In this document: one piece after another, positions 51,083 to 63,617 of the stretch
Layout of the letters: each line of letters opens with the position of its first letter
Numbering within the stretch: position 1 is the first letter of the stretch
Assembly: GCA_963070105.1 (NCBI GenBank)
Contig: OY718805.1
Span: forward strand, 6,134,001-6,198,000
Length of the DNA: 64,000 bases
Direction of reading: 5' to 3'
From: Litomosoides sigmodontis
Taxonomy: Eukaryota; Nematoda; Chromadorea; Rhabditida; Onchocercidae
Notes under the pieces: generated by a model
Database searches by the model: none
Seen by the model: only the letters and a program-made list of their open reading frames with translations
What the model was told of the DNA's origin: nothing
Made by a program: the position numbers and the translations under genes

Positions 51083-52951
51083 TCATTTTTTGAATTGCAT
51101 CTCAAATAAATCATTGTTGAGGCCAGCAAGTGTCTGTAAAATATATGGCAGTTTCACTTCACTTTTTGTCAACATTCATTTTAACTGCACAAACACGTCC
51201 GAGGCAAGTCACACGCTCAAAATTTCAACAACATTTTAATTAATTTATAAACTATTTAAAAAAACGATTTTTCCGAAAAACTTCGAATGCACAACTGTGC
51301 TCGCAAAAAAATGAAAGTGATTCAAAACTCAGGAAGAAGCGGAATTTTTTAATGGACACTTCAAGCGATAAAGAGATGCCGTTCATGACTTTAAACTATC
51401 GCACAGTCGTATAGGACCGTGGAATGCAAGCTTCGAGAAACGAAAACTAGAGAAACTGTGCATGAAAAAGAAAACTGTGAACTTATTACATTGCCGATTT
51501 CCAAGATTCAATTGTTTCTGACGTAACTCCTTTGACTCACTTATATTTGTTGTATTTCAAAAGATTCGGTGTTCACTGATCACCAAAAATTAAAATTAGT
51601 AACATCACTTCATGGGCAGAGTGTGTTATACCTACCTGATATTGGGGATCTTCAGCTTGTGCCTTTTTAAAACCAGTTGGTGCTTTTATAACAAGCTTCT
51701 TTTTCGGCTTATTCAAATCTGTCTTGCCAAATAAATCGTCATTTAAGCCAGCAAGTGTCTGCATAATCAATACTAATTATTTGCTTCATCAACGACGCAA
51801 CTTCAAGTGCTTCATTTTACTCAAATGGATGTTTCTAGCGGACTTCTAAAATTGCCAAAAACTTCATCAAACCTGGTACTGCGGATCCTCAGCATCGGCT
51901 TTTTTAATTGCTGTAGGTGCTTTTATCACTAACTTTTTCTTCTGAAAAAGAAATTAAACGAATTTTCAAAAATTCACCGCGTGTAATTTACAAGCACAAG
52001 CAGCTGCTTCGGGATGGAAGAAGCTTCTGTTAGGTTTCACAACACTTCAACGACAAAATGATGATACCTACCTGTGAGGTTTTTTCGTCGTTTTCCTTAT
52101 CACTTTCCTTCCTCCCATTATCACTTTTTCTTTCATCATCCGCTTCCCTTTTATCCCTCTCCTCCTTTTCTTTCTCGCTATCTTCTTTTTCGCCTGATTT
52201 CTTTTCCTGTTCACTGGGAGTTCTCTCCGGTTCACTGGCCCTTCTCATATGTTCATCCTCCTTAAGTTCTTTCTTGCTTCCTGTTCCCTTATCGTCTTTT
52301 TTTTCACTTCCCTAAATCTCTCAAACATTAAATTCATTTTTCATATTTGTTTGTCTTTCGTTAACGTTCTGTAAGTTTTCATCCAATTGACTGCTAAAAG
52401 TTTTTCCAATTTCAATTTTAATTTCCTTGAATAATTGTTATTACAGTCTGATTTCCAGGAGTGACTTTCTCAATGATCTGCTGGACAGGAGGAACTCGAG
52501 CTGCTGCTGACAGCTTCTGAAATGATTCTCTGTGAGCAAAGTTTCCTTCTCGTAAGGAGAAGTTCCATCCATCTCTGCTGACCGAAGGTCTTATCAAAGC
52601 AAGAGGTGAATAGCGAGAGCCATGAAAGTGGACCTAACTTCTTCAGTCCTTCCTTCTTCCCAATTAAATGGTCCTCCGGACATAGCACTCACTTCTTTCT
52701 GTTTCAGCCAGCACATCCCGCTCCTTCCCTTTCACAACCCGTAAAATAGCAACGGTCTGGCGACCGTCCACCACGCTAATATAAAATCTACAAACGAAAC
52801 ACTCCCATCCACTTATATCTTCTCTTAATATGCTAATTTCATGCTCCCAACTGAGGAACCGCTCGAGCGCGTATAGAAGTCACCTGGTGGACAGTTTCGG
52901 ATTTCTACCGTTCCATTTTATATCCTTATAGTTAACAGCTGTTCCCTGCAT
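51083..52951 (-). CDS. Lys/Glu-rich protein with a repeated [10 protein letters not shown]...TLAGLN unit
   Basis: Exons 52951-52884, 52787-52693, 52506-52445, 52311-52072, 51941-51873, 51758-51636 and 51133-51083 join in phase, giving 235 residues; I do not recognise the family. The N-terminus ([13 protein letters not shown], then [28 protein letters not shown]) looks like a small folded domain. A middle exon of 80 residues is almost pure charge (Lys, Glu, Asp, Ser, Arg), likely disordered or a single charged helix. Then [11 protein letters not shown]2-KKA-x-AEDPQYQ occurs twice (exons 5 and 6), and TLAGLN(D/N)DLF twice (exons 6 and 7), so exon 6 carries a whole repeat and looks like an exon duplication. 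A GACGACAG acceptor lies three bases before the start. The 52506 acceptor was chosen over one at 52515 because only it keeps frame. Confidence 0.65.
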
Positions 52952-53172
52952 TTCCTGTCGTCCACATAGTTTTTCTTTCCGTCTCGTTCTCCCAATCTCT
53001 GTGCTTATTATGATGTCTGTTTCTCCGATTTTTCCAGCTCGTTCTCTGCCTCTCTTCATGCACAATGTTATCTTTAATATATCATTTAAATGAAATAAAA
53101 TTATTGGGGAGTGAATAGATGCGATTAAGAGTTAACAGGTCAGGTAGCAGCCACTAACCGCTGATCGCAGGA
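52952..53172. promoter_or_regulatory. Short divergent region upstream of PUS10
   Basis: 221 bp separates the start codons of the minus-strand repeat protein and PUS10. Both starts lie directly after an AG acceptor (GACGACAG and ATCGCAG), so the true promoters may be elsewhere if leaders are trans-spliced. Confidence 0.4.
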
Positions 53173-56031
53173 ATGAGGTGTGATACTAGCTGTGATAGTT
53201 GTATTCCTCTCTGTACAGTTTGTACTCGACAGTTGAGAGGACCGGAAGAAAGTGGAAATGTGAAAGAGCCGTTCAATTGTGCACTATGTTTTGGTGTATT
53301 AGATGAGAAGTTTGCTGACGAAGTGGTAGCTGAGGTGAGGTGTTCCTTCAAGTATTATATTACATTTACACGCTGGTAGGTTAGACTTCCATATTTAGTT
53401 GTGAATTAAAGCTTTATTTTAATCAAGTGCGCAGCTAAATATACAAGTCTTACTTGTCAGGATTTAGAATCTTTGTGGTGTTTTACAGTTTTTCATTGAA
53501 GCGAATTTTAAAGTTTTCAATTGCTTTATGCTTTACAGGTCTCGAAACATTTTCATGCACTAATCGAATGACTTTAAATAGTTTACCGTATTTACTTTTT
53601 CAGGTGAAGAAAATATATGGAAGTAGTGGCTATGACTCAAAATCATTTCAACTTGCAATTAACATGCCTGTTACCGCAATTCTTCGGGAAGTGCTGTATG
53701 AATTTGCCTGTCAAAATATACCATCAGATGGTACTCTTTCTACGGTTCCTTTTAAATTACGCATCGTCAATGCGTATTTGGAAAGGATTCGCAATGTTCG
53801 TGTAGAGTTTTCTTACTATTAACTTGCAAAAGCTGTGAGGTTTTTCGCTTGTTTGACAATTTTTTTCAAAATATGTCCACCGTTTTGTCAATGCTTGTAA
53901 CTTTTTCCAGTTTCTTAAAATGGCATATTTAGCATTATAAATGAAAACAATCAATTTGTCAGGTTCATCTGGTCCGCAAAACACAATTTCCATAATTTAG
54001 CTGTATGGATTTCTGTATTTGCTCATTTTAGGCAACTGGTTTAGCACCATCGTTAAATTCGGATTTAATTCTTACCCTTACATTTGTCAATGACGAATTT
54101 AACAAGAGTGATGTTGATTATTTGGTGAAAGAATTCCCCAGCGATTTTCAAATATCACGGAAAAGATTGAGATATGCTAGCATGGACGATACACTCCTGT
54201 CAATGTATACAAAGGTACGAATTGCAGACCTGACGCACAAGATGAATCGAGAAAACGCATTGTATGATTTTTGGCTATTCGTGTTTTTTGAGTATAAATG
54301 TAACATTTTTTCGACACAAATTTTTCAAAGAGGATTTTAGCGCGATATGCCGAAAGTTCCGATTAATTTTCGTTATCGTATTTCATTTTCTCAGTTGTGG
54401 ATATTAGGAGTTTGATTATGCTTTGTATTGTTTATTTTGCTGATTTTTCGAAAAAGAATACAGGATTTACAAAATGGAATCACCGTCGACATCATGTAAT
54501 TATACTATTTCATTTGAACGCAATCCACTATTTATTGCCGGACGTTATTGCAAATTTTCGAGAAACATGTCTCAAAGTCCTTGGTCTGCTTCAGCCGATA
54601 TGAGGAAAATTATTGGACATTCAGTAAGCTTGCATTTAAATATTAAAGGAAGTATAGAAATCTCGGAAGTTTGGGTAGGAAATTTAATGTTTTTCAGGTA
54701 TCAGAAAAGGTTGGGGCACCATTTATCACGGAAACTGGATGCGATGTTGCACGTTTTGTGGCTTCAGGACGAGAAGATATTGATGTGCGAATGCTTGGTA
54801 ATGGAAGGCCATTTGTATTGCAAGTAATAGTTTTTTATTTTTTCCTTGAAAATTATTTAACAAGGTAAAGTGAAATGTAATCATGCCGATGCCGATTCTT
54901 TTCAGCTGATCAATCCAAAGAAAGTTTTTTCCTTCAAAAGATATAATTTGACGACTACATTAAAACGTCTAGAGGATGCTATTAACAAGAATCTTGATGT
55001 TAAAGTTCTTCCTGGCTTGAAACAGATCACATCAGACCAAGCATCTTTAATAAAAAATGTCCAAGACGGTAAGCCATTGACTTTATATGTTGATAATGTC
55101 AGAAAAAAATAGGTTGGAAGAAATATATTATAGATTCCAATTAAAATTATACATTCTTATATTCACTGTTATAGTGTTTGTGTTTTAGAAAGACGTAAGT
55201 TATACACCGGTTACTGCTACAGCAGACGGGAACTTGATGAGCTTACACTAGAAGAACTTCGTAACAAAGCACCTATTGAAGTAATTCAAAAAACTCCAGT
55301 GCGTGTGCTGAAACGTCGTCCCTTGCTCGAAAGACGAAGGATGATATTTTTAATCGAACCAATGAAATTAGATGATTATCATTTCTTAGTCAGGTAACAC
55401 AAAGTATGCTTACTTTGTTTTATTTAAATCGTATTTTTAATTACGGAGTGGCGTACAGTAGCTGAAATACTTTTAAAAAAGTTGAAATCCAATCTAACGT
55501 AGTCTACACCATTCCAGAACTACTAATGCCATAGATAGAATTTTTAATTTTAATTTATGACACACAAAAATTAGTATTTCGTTTAATTTGATATAGTGCA
55601 AGTTTTTTGTTGCATTGCCGTAGTTTTGATTATTTGTTTGAATATTATGTAGATTGAAAGTAACATATTTCCGGAATAGATTTTGGTTTTGAATTGTTGA
55701 ATAGTTCTTCAAGTTTCCTGCTCTACAATTTGTTATAGGATTGCTGTAGTTGATATGATAGTGGTTTCTGGACGAATGTATTTTTGAAATGATTCTTTTA
55801 TAAATTGAATTTTCGGCTACTTGAAATAAATTTCTGAAAATCCTTTCTGAGAGATTCCAGTAGTGTTTTAGAATGGAGACGCAAGCGGGGACTTATGTAA
55901 AGGAATTTGTGCATGGCGATTTTGGTCGAACTCGACCATCATTGGCAGATTTATTGGGAGTTGAATGCGGTGAAGTCGACATACTCGAGTTGGATGTTGA
56001 AGGTGTTGATATGGAATGGCCACCAAAGTGA
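53173..56031 (+). CDS. PUS10: tRNA pseudouridine synthase Pus10
   Basis: Makes pseudouridine at positions 54/55 of tRNA in archaea and some eukaryotes; the animal protein is also linked to microRNA processing. Exons 53173-53334, 53604-53795, 54032-54261, 54464-54623, 54698-54823, 54906-55068, 55189-55393 and 55872-56031 join in phase, giving 465 residues (human 529). The N-terminal THUMP-containing part begins with cysteines (CDSCIPLCTVC, CALC) that can bind zinc. Then come IAGRYCKFSRNMSQSPW, the catalytic Asp region SGREDIDVRMLGNGRPF, QLINPKKV and PVRVLKRRPL. The C-terminus has METQAGTYVKEFVHGDFGRTRPSLADLLG, LELDVEGVDMEWPP and TGA at 56029-56031. An ATCGCAG acceptor sits two bases before the ATG. 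TOP3B follows after 455 bp. Confidence 0.96.
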
Positions 56032-56486
56032 AGAAGCTCCTGACATCCGTGTTTGTCTCTTTCATTAATCATGATGCAGTTATTATTGAGTACACATAAG
56101 TTGTTGCTGTTTTTTTAGAATTTTTTTTGTTATATGGTGTACTTATGACTGAACTTTATGATGTCACTCATTAGATTTAAGCATACTGTTATTTCATTTC
56201 AATTTGTTGCTCTTTACAGTTTCGATGATAATAAACTTGTTTTATTTGAAATTCTTAATGCAGAACGAGCGTTTGATCGCTGAAGCATTTTAAAATCTTG
56301 AACTTCCCACTTTCCACTTAAAGCCTTCTATGTTCATTATAATAGAGCAAGCACAGGAAAATTTGTAAATTATTGCCTCGTATTCAGTGGTTCATCAAAA
56401 AGAGGGCCAATTGCAACCAATGAGAATATGCTAGCCAAAATACTTGTAGATAAGGAAATTGGAGGAGGAGAGGGATAAAAGCGGAT

Positions 56487-59400
56487 ATGACTGCGCTGAC
56501 GGTAATGATGGTGGCCGAAAAACCAATGCTCGCTGGGTCTATTGCAGAAATCCTTGCCGATGGAAAAGTTAAAAAAAGAAAAGGTGAAAATCAGGTTATG
56601 ACATTTTTGCTTTATTTCTCGTTCTTGCATTTTTGATCTCCAATTCCTTCACTTGTGGAACTGTTTCAATAGAGTTAAAAATTCGTGAGGTTTTGTGTAG
56701 GCTTTGTTAATCGTTTCCCGTTGTTACCTCTTACTTCGTATTTCAATACTTTCTAACATCTTGATTATGTAAAAAATGTATACCTTATTTTTTAAGGTTG
56801 GAACAATGTTTGCTCGGTTTTCGAATATCATGGAAAGTTCGAAGGACAGTCAGCTATGTTTAAGGTGAGGAATTGTAAGGAAATATTAAAAGTTGGTAAT
56901 ATACGACACTTTAATGTTTTTGATTTTTAAGAATTGTTAATGTAGTGCCTTTTTTTATAATGTATAATAAGACATTCATAATTATTATGATTGATTTGAA
57001 ATAGAAAGCACTTCAATTTTAGGTTACTAGTACTTGTGGCCATATAATGTCTCTGGATTTTCCATCAAAAATGAATAATTGGGAAAAAGTTGATCCAGTT
57101 CACTTGTTTTCATCATCGACCATGAAAAAGGAAGCAAATCCAAAAATGCGAATGAATGAGGTGGCTTAATTTTCTCAGAATATGTTTGCTAGTTGTCACC
57201 GTTGTTACCCCGTGTTGTGTAAAATATGTCTTATCGAACTATGTTCAAAAGAGAAGGGGGAGGTCAGACGTTGTTTGAAGGTCAGGCGTTTTTTTCTGTA
57301 ATAAACAAAGAAAGGATTTAATTAGAAATTATCAGAATAGGTAATTCATTTTAGTATGGAGTACAAGTAAAATGACATTTGCAGTATCTCGCTTCGGAAG
57401 CAAAAGGTTGTGATGTCCTGGTCCTATGGTTAGACTGTGATAAAGAAGGAGAAAATATTTGCTTTGAGGTTGCGTTTTTTTTTTACTGAATATTTGATTA
57501 CTTTTACAGCACGAAAACTTTTAGGATCGGTGAAATAGCCTTTCATTATTTGCTCCTTAATTGACTATTTGAAATTAAACCACTGGGGCAAACAAAAAGT
57601 ATCTTGTTGACCTGTGTTTTAGATCTTATAGAAAGAAGTCTGGGGTTTTTTAATTGACACTAAAAAATCTTCCTTTGAAAAAAAGATGTTCGAATTTACT
57701 CCAATAACTGATATTTACTCCAATAACTGATAATAAATGTTGCACGGTACTTGTGTTTAGCAAAATGTTTTAACTAAAATAATGAAAGCATCCGTATTTT
57801 TTAAATTAACAGGTGATTGAGGCGGTCAGAAACTCAATTAAAAAACCGAAAGGAGGAGATCCTATGGGAAATATTTATAGGTGCCTTTTTTTTTGATTTT
57901 TGTTAAAATTAGGAGGCTTTATATATTTTTTTATGGTCGTTGTTTTCAAACTGCCTTCCAGTTTATAGCGTGAAATGAGTAACTTCTCTACTAAAGTTTT
58001 CGCGAGCTGAGGAAGGCTGTTTTCAGGGCACATTTTTCAGCCATCACTGCAAAAGATATAAAGTCGGCAATGCGTAATCTTGGCCGTCCCAATATCAATG
58101 AAAGCTTATCTGTTGATGCACGTCAAGAAATTGATCTGAGGATTGGGTGTGCCTTCACGCGTTTTCAAACGCGATATTTTCAGGTTATCTCTATACGATG
58201 TGCTTAATCATTCCAGCTTTTTGGTCAGCTTATTGTTTAATTCTTGGGCGTCGTAAACTTTGTGCGCTGATGTAGTTAAGGTCCAGCATAACTTAATTTT
58301 CACCAGATGTGCTAGCAATTTGACAAATAATTTCTTACATATTTCAGGGTAAATATGGTAATCTTGACAGCACGACGATATCATTTGGCCCATGTCAGAC
58401 ACCAACACTGGGATTCTGTGTTACTCGCCATGATTTGATTACACAGTTTAAGCCAGAACCATACTGGGTTTTAGAAGTACATTTTGTCCAAGTCTTTGTT
58501 TTATTCGCAGTTTATATTGGGAGCTGTTTAGTTTAGCAGTCGCCATATGTTTGATGTATGTAAAGGTTTTAGACAATTTTCGAAACTCCGACAGGTGAGA
58601 AATTAAAACCAGATCATGTCAGAGGTCGCATATTTGATAAAGATGTCTCCCAGATGTTTTTCGATCGAATCAAAGTTCGTTCATCTTTATTTCTTTGGGA
58701 GCTATTATTTCTTACTTATTAGATTGTATACTTATACAATACATAACTTATGTGTTATTATTTTGTTGGAGGATTTTATCATTCTGCATATCGTGATTTA
58801 TGAATTTTTAGCAGCAGGACCAAGGTGTTGTTGTTGGTGTAACCAGTTCGGAATATCGAAAAGAGCGTCCACAAGCTCTCAATACCGTTGAATTATTACG
58901 ATTTGCTAGCAGTGGTCTAGGTCTTAGTCCTGTACAGACGATGAGTATTGCAGAACATCTTTACACCAGGGTATTTATGTTATTTCATAGAGTTTCTTTT
59001 TCCGACTGATGGAAATTGAAAGTTTTTTTGGAATGTGAAAGAAAAAAAGTTTCATCGTTTATTGATTTCCAAAGTTTGTTTTACTTTTCTTATAAACTAT
59101 TTCACTATTACAGTATTAATTCCAGCATGATTTTTGTTTTTCAGGGTTTTATAAGTTACCCACGAACGGAAACTACAGCATATCCTTCAAATTTTGATTT
59201 TTCTGAAGCTTTGCGGCATCAACAAAACGATAGTCGCTGGAAACATATTGTGAAAGAGGTCATTTCGCACTGCTTAGTTAAATAGTTGGCTGTATAAACA
59301 AGGAATTTTTAATGCTTCCGTAGCAACATTTTGCATCATGATTTTTTCATTTAGTTGCTATCAGGAAAAATAACACCTCGTAGCGGTGAAGACAAAGGTG

Positions 59401-62400
59401 ACCATCCACCGATATCACCTTTGCGTGGCAATGATGGTTCACTCAATGGAGGTTTAATTTCTTCATTTCTTTTTGAAATTGTTAGTCCGCTAATTTTTTA
59501 AAGCAGATTGCAAATCTGTTGATGACTAAAAATTGAAAATCCAAGGATATGGAATTTATTAAAGTTTGTCTTTAAACTTCTAGACTTGTTTAGATGCCTT
59601 AAAAATATATGACTATATCACACAGCATTTTATTGCAACACTGATGAAGCCTTGCACCTATCTCGTCACGTATGTAAAGTAAGACTTTCATTTTACAATT
59701 TATATGCAGAGTTTTGTTTAATTTTTGCTTTGATTTTCATCTCTTAATCATTTTATCGGATTTTTCTGACGTTTATAATAATTCACAATCATAATTCTTG
59801 AAGAGTCAATATCGGAAACGAAATATTTGTTGCAAAAAGTAAGCGCATTATCGACTCGGGCTTCACAAAAGTTATGGTTTGGCAAAAAATTGAAGAAGAC
59901 CCAAAAATTCACAATTTAGTCAAAGGCACAAAAGTGATTTTAAAGTAAGCTTTAATTCTGATGGTGTATATTCAAGCCTGATGGATTAGTCAAACTTTTT
60001 TGTTTTATTTTCGGTAGTAGAAACACAGTAGAGGAAATTAACTTTTTATACCCTTAAGGTATAATTGATGTTGGGACTTGGAAATAAATTTGAAACTTTG
60101 CTTGTCATAATATTTTTATCTCAAAGAGAACTATTCAAGAGAAAAAAAAATATGTGAATACGCGACGAACCCACCGGATTACCTCACTGAATCAGAGTTG
60201 ATCTCATTAATGGAAAAGCACGGGATAGGGACTGATGCTTCTATCCCCGTTCACATTAGTAATATTTGTCAGCGGAACTATGTTACTGTTAGTTTTATGA
60301 ATTTGATGCTTTATATTTTCTATAAAGGTGTTCAATTTTCACTGTATGATTTTTGTGCTTCCTTCAAATTCAAATTCCAAATTTGAATTTTATTCAATTC
60401 TTTAAAATCTTTAGGTAGAATCTAAGAGGCGCTTGAAACCGACAAAGTTAGGTATTGCACTTGTGCATGGCTATTGGAAAATAGATTCAGAACTGGTATT
60501 ACCTACAATGCGATCCGAAGTTGAAAGTCAGCTAAATCTCATTGCCAAGGGACATGCGAATTTCTATTCTGTAATTAATTTGTGATGAAACCATTCGAAA
60601 TCAAAGAAAAGTTTAGAGAGTTGGAATAGCTGTTCGTAGCATGCAAAGATCGAAATAAGAACACCACCCTTCTAGCATTCTTCTAATCATTATAGTATAA
60701 CAACATATTGTTTCTGGAAAACCAAAATCCATTTCTTTAAAGTGACTCATCACTTTTAATGAGCGTAAAACCGATTGTAATTGTACGACCTTTGTTCCGT
60801 AATCTGTCCTTTCATCCTCCGATGTAATCAACTATTTTACGGAGCTTTTTTCCTTTTACTATCAAATCGCTGAGAAATGACGAAATTTCGACTTCATTGA
60901 TTTGAATTGTTTCTTTCCTTTGAATGGCCTTATCTGCAATCAAATCATTCAAAGAAAGCAATTCAGTCAAACCAGTCAAGGCAGAGGTAGTTCTAGAACT
61001 ACACGGATAGAAAAGCTAGAACACCATGCATGCTTCGCAACAATAATATATAAGTATACTGGGATATTGAATGTCATGTTTGTTCCACGCTCAAACTCTG
61101 TATGGAACGTTCGAGAAAAATCACTGTTCATTTCAAATGTCTTCGAACAAGATATGCAACAAGTGATTGCGAAAAGGTTTTTTTTTCTTGTTTCCGCAGT
61201 ACAGTTTCTTAGAACACTGTGTTCCCTTAAATAAAAGGACTCACGCTAGTAATGAGTTCAAGCAACGAGAACAGAAACAAAGAGAATCTGGATTCGATTT
61301 CAACTACAAATTCCTTCGCTGAAGATGGAATCTAATGGAGCAAACGTATTTTGCTTTTATGCAGAGGAATAAATGCACTTATTTCAAACTACCAGAAATT
61401 CAACAAAAGCTTTGGCGCGGTATATCATCGGTTTTTAATTATCATTTATGTATAATGAATTAATCAATCGATTGAGTCTATGAAGAACCGAAGAAAAGGA
61501 ACTAGAAATCGCTTCATTTGGAAACATGACATTCGGCGTACTTGGAACTGCAAAATTAAAAAATAATTTTCTTCGAACAAGATGGTTACGTTTGCCGGAT
61601 GTGCGTACGCATTTCTACTGCGAAATGTAGCAGTGTCATACGAACGGTATGTGCTAAAGCTTTTCTCAGATTATCGTCAACGGTGTGGTGTCCAGTGAAA
61701 ACGGTTTAAGTAATGAAGAGAGATGACTCAAATGGAAACCAAACTAACCAAATGAATGAAGACTTCATCGAAAAGTTGGAAATTACGACGCGTGCATTTG
61801 ACATGCTGCGCCAAGGAAGTTACCAAAATCGGAACAAGCTATTACTGTCGATCGAATGGCTATCGGTTGCTAATCTACTTCCTGGTTGCTAAACTATTAT
61901 TAATCAATCTTAGGATGGAAAAATTGAGCAAACTTTTCTGCTGAATTTGTTTACCATATGCGTATTTACAGGTCAAAAATCATGTACTTGAAAATTTCCG
62001 TCTTAAATTCATCTACTTTGTGGAAAATATCGGTCTTGTGGATTCGCTTTTTGAAGGTAAAAAAGGCTTCATTATCCGCAGACAATATTGATCCAAAATT
62101 TCTAGTAAAGATAGTTTATGTTTAAAAAATTCATTTCTTTGATGTTTGTAGTACAAATTGTCTAACATGTAAGAACTCACATATTTGTTCAGATTCGTTC
62201 ACGTCACTTGCTGCTTCGGGAAAACCATTCAGCAGATGTGGAAAATGCCGACGTTTTATGAAACTTGTTGCTTCTAAACCACAACGTTTGCACTGTCCAA
62301 ATTGTCAGGTAATTAAAAGTGTAAATTGGTTTTGACGAAGATAATAAAAAGAAACATTTTCCATGTTTTTAGGACACATATTCATTGCCTTCTGCCAAAG

Positions 62401-63617
62401 ATGGGTTATTGAGACTTCATGGTGAAAATAAGTGCCCTCTGGATAATTTTGATTTGATTTACTGGCAAGGTTCTGGAGGTAAGTTTTCTTGTTGAAAGTG
62501 TGGATGAATCTTTAAAAAAAACTAACTTTAAGAATAGTATATTATTCGGTTTTCTGTTCTACATCTTTATTAGAACTTTGCAAGAAAAAGTGAATATCTG
62601 GGTAGATGTTAATGGTCATTCACAAAGGAAAATTTTACATACGGAAATTGAATAAATGAACAGGTAGAAGTTAAAAATAGAAGAACAAGAATATTCATCT
62701 GCGTAATATTTGTTGTATTTACAGGAAAATTGTCTATGTCATATGCGCTTTGTCCTTATTGTTATAACAATTCGCCTTTTGAGGAAATGAGGAAAGGTTC
62801 AGGTTGTCACGAATGTCCCAATCCCGTGTGTTCTCATTCGTTCTTGTAAGTTGCATTAGCTATATAATGATGAGAAGGCATACGATAATATTGTGCTTGC
62901 TGCAGCTCGCCGATTTAAATCGTACAAAAGTTGCTTAAGTTGATTAAGTTGACTATAAGTTGGTTTTTCATGATGTGGTGAAGGTTCTTGAGTTTTTGAT
63001 TTCTAGAACACTTGGAGTGGTACAGTGTCCTCGTCAGTGCAGTGCTGGTAAGGGGATATTGGTATTGGATCCACAATCCGCACCGAAGTGGCGTGTTTCT
63101 TGTAACAAATGCTCGGCTGTTGTAGTTGTCTTCGAAGGCGCACTGCATGTTAAAGTTCTTACTAAGCAGTGTGAAGATTGTGGCGCACAGCTGTTTTTCG
63201 CTGAATACAAGGTAATACTGTGCACGACATGCTGCCAAAGCATTGAAATCTTTTGCTGAACGCAAGTCAAAAAAAATTTTTTTAGGATCCTACTTAAGAA
63301 ATTTCGATTTAAAAATTGGCATAATGTACTGCTCTGAATGAATGATTAGGTGTTTGTTATGAGCGGTTTCTGTTTCTACTATGCTATAGCTTCAGAAATC
63401 CACATCTAGGCATTTGCAGGAAAAATTTGTCTTGCCAGACGAGAAAACGACGTATAGAGGTTGTGTTTTTTGCGACAAATCCATTTCACATCTGGTGAAT
63501 TTGAATCATCTATATAGCGGGGAGCAACCTGTTCAACGGCGACATATTAATAGGAGACAACAGCGCACAGGTGGCCCACCGATGAAAAGTCGCAGTCGAA
63601 TTACACCGAAGAAATGA
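56487..63617 (+). CDS. TOP3B: DNA/RNA topoisomerase 3-beta
   Basis: Type IA topoisomerase acting on negatively supercoiled DNA and on RNA. Twenty-one exons join in phase, giving 854 residues (human 862): 56487-56583, 56797-56864, 57023-57160, 57385-57468, 57813-57880, 58027-58183, 58348-58476, 58573-58674, 58812-58970, 59145-59258, 59355-59451, 59594-59669, 59804-59944, 60140-60287, 60415-60570, 61972-62056, 62193-62308, 62373-62478, 62725-62845, 63007-63211, 63420-63617. The Toprim domain has [10 protein letters not shown] and the acidic [35 protein letters not shown] follows. The catalytic Tyr, near residue 339, is in [10 protein letters not shown], and [13 protein letters not shown] is present. 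The zinc-finger tail (CGKCRRFMK...CPNC, CPYCYNN, CNKC, CVFCDK) and Arg/Gly-rich end are the beta-type features. The C-terminal basic tail is shorter than in human and carries few RGG motifs. Confidence 0.97.
60571..61971 (+). other. Exceptionally long intron 15 of TOP3B
   Basis: This 1401-bp intron separates [12 protein letters not shown] from VKNHVLENF. Most other introns of the gene are under 500 bp. It contains several open frames of 60-110 codons on both strands (for example 60902-61234), none with recognisable motifs, and no clear terminal repeats. It may hold a decayed insertion, but I cannot show it. Confidence 0.7.

Noticed and set aside
52058..52315. Ser/Leu-rich plus-strand frame
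   Set aside because: It is the exact antisense of the Lys/Glu-rich exon of the minus-strand gene, whose phases close across seven exons.
60902..61234. 110-codon frame inside TOP3B intron 15 as a nested gene
   Set aside because: No start context, homology or codon pattern supports it, and other frames in the intron are equally open.
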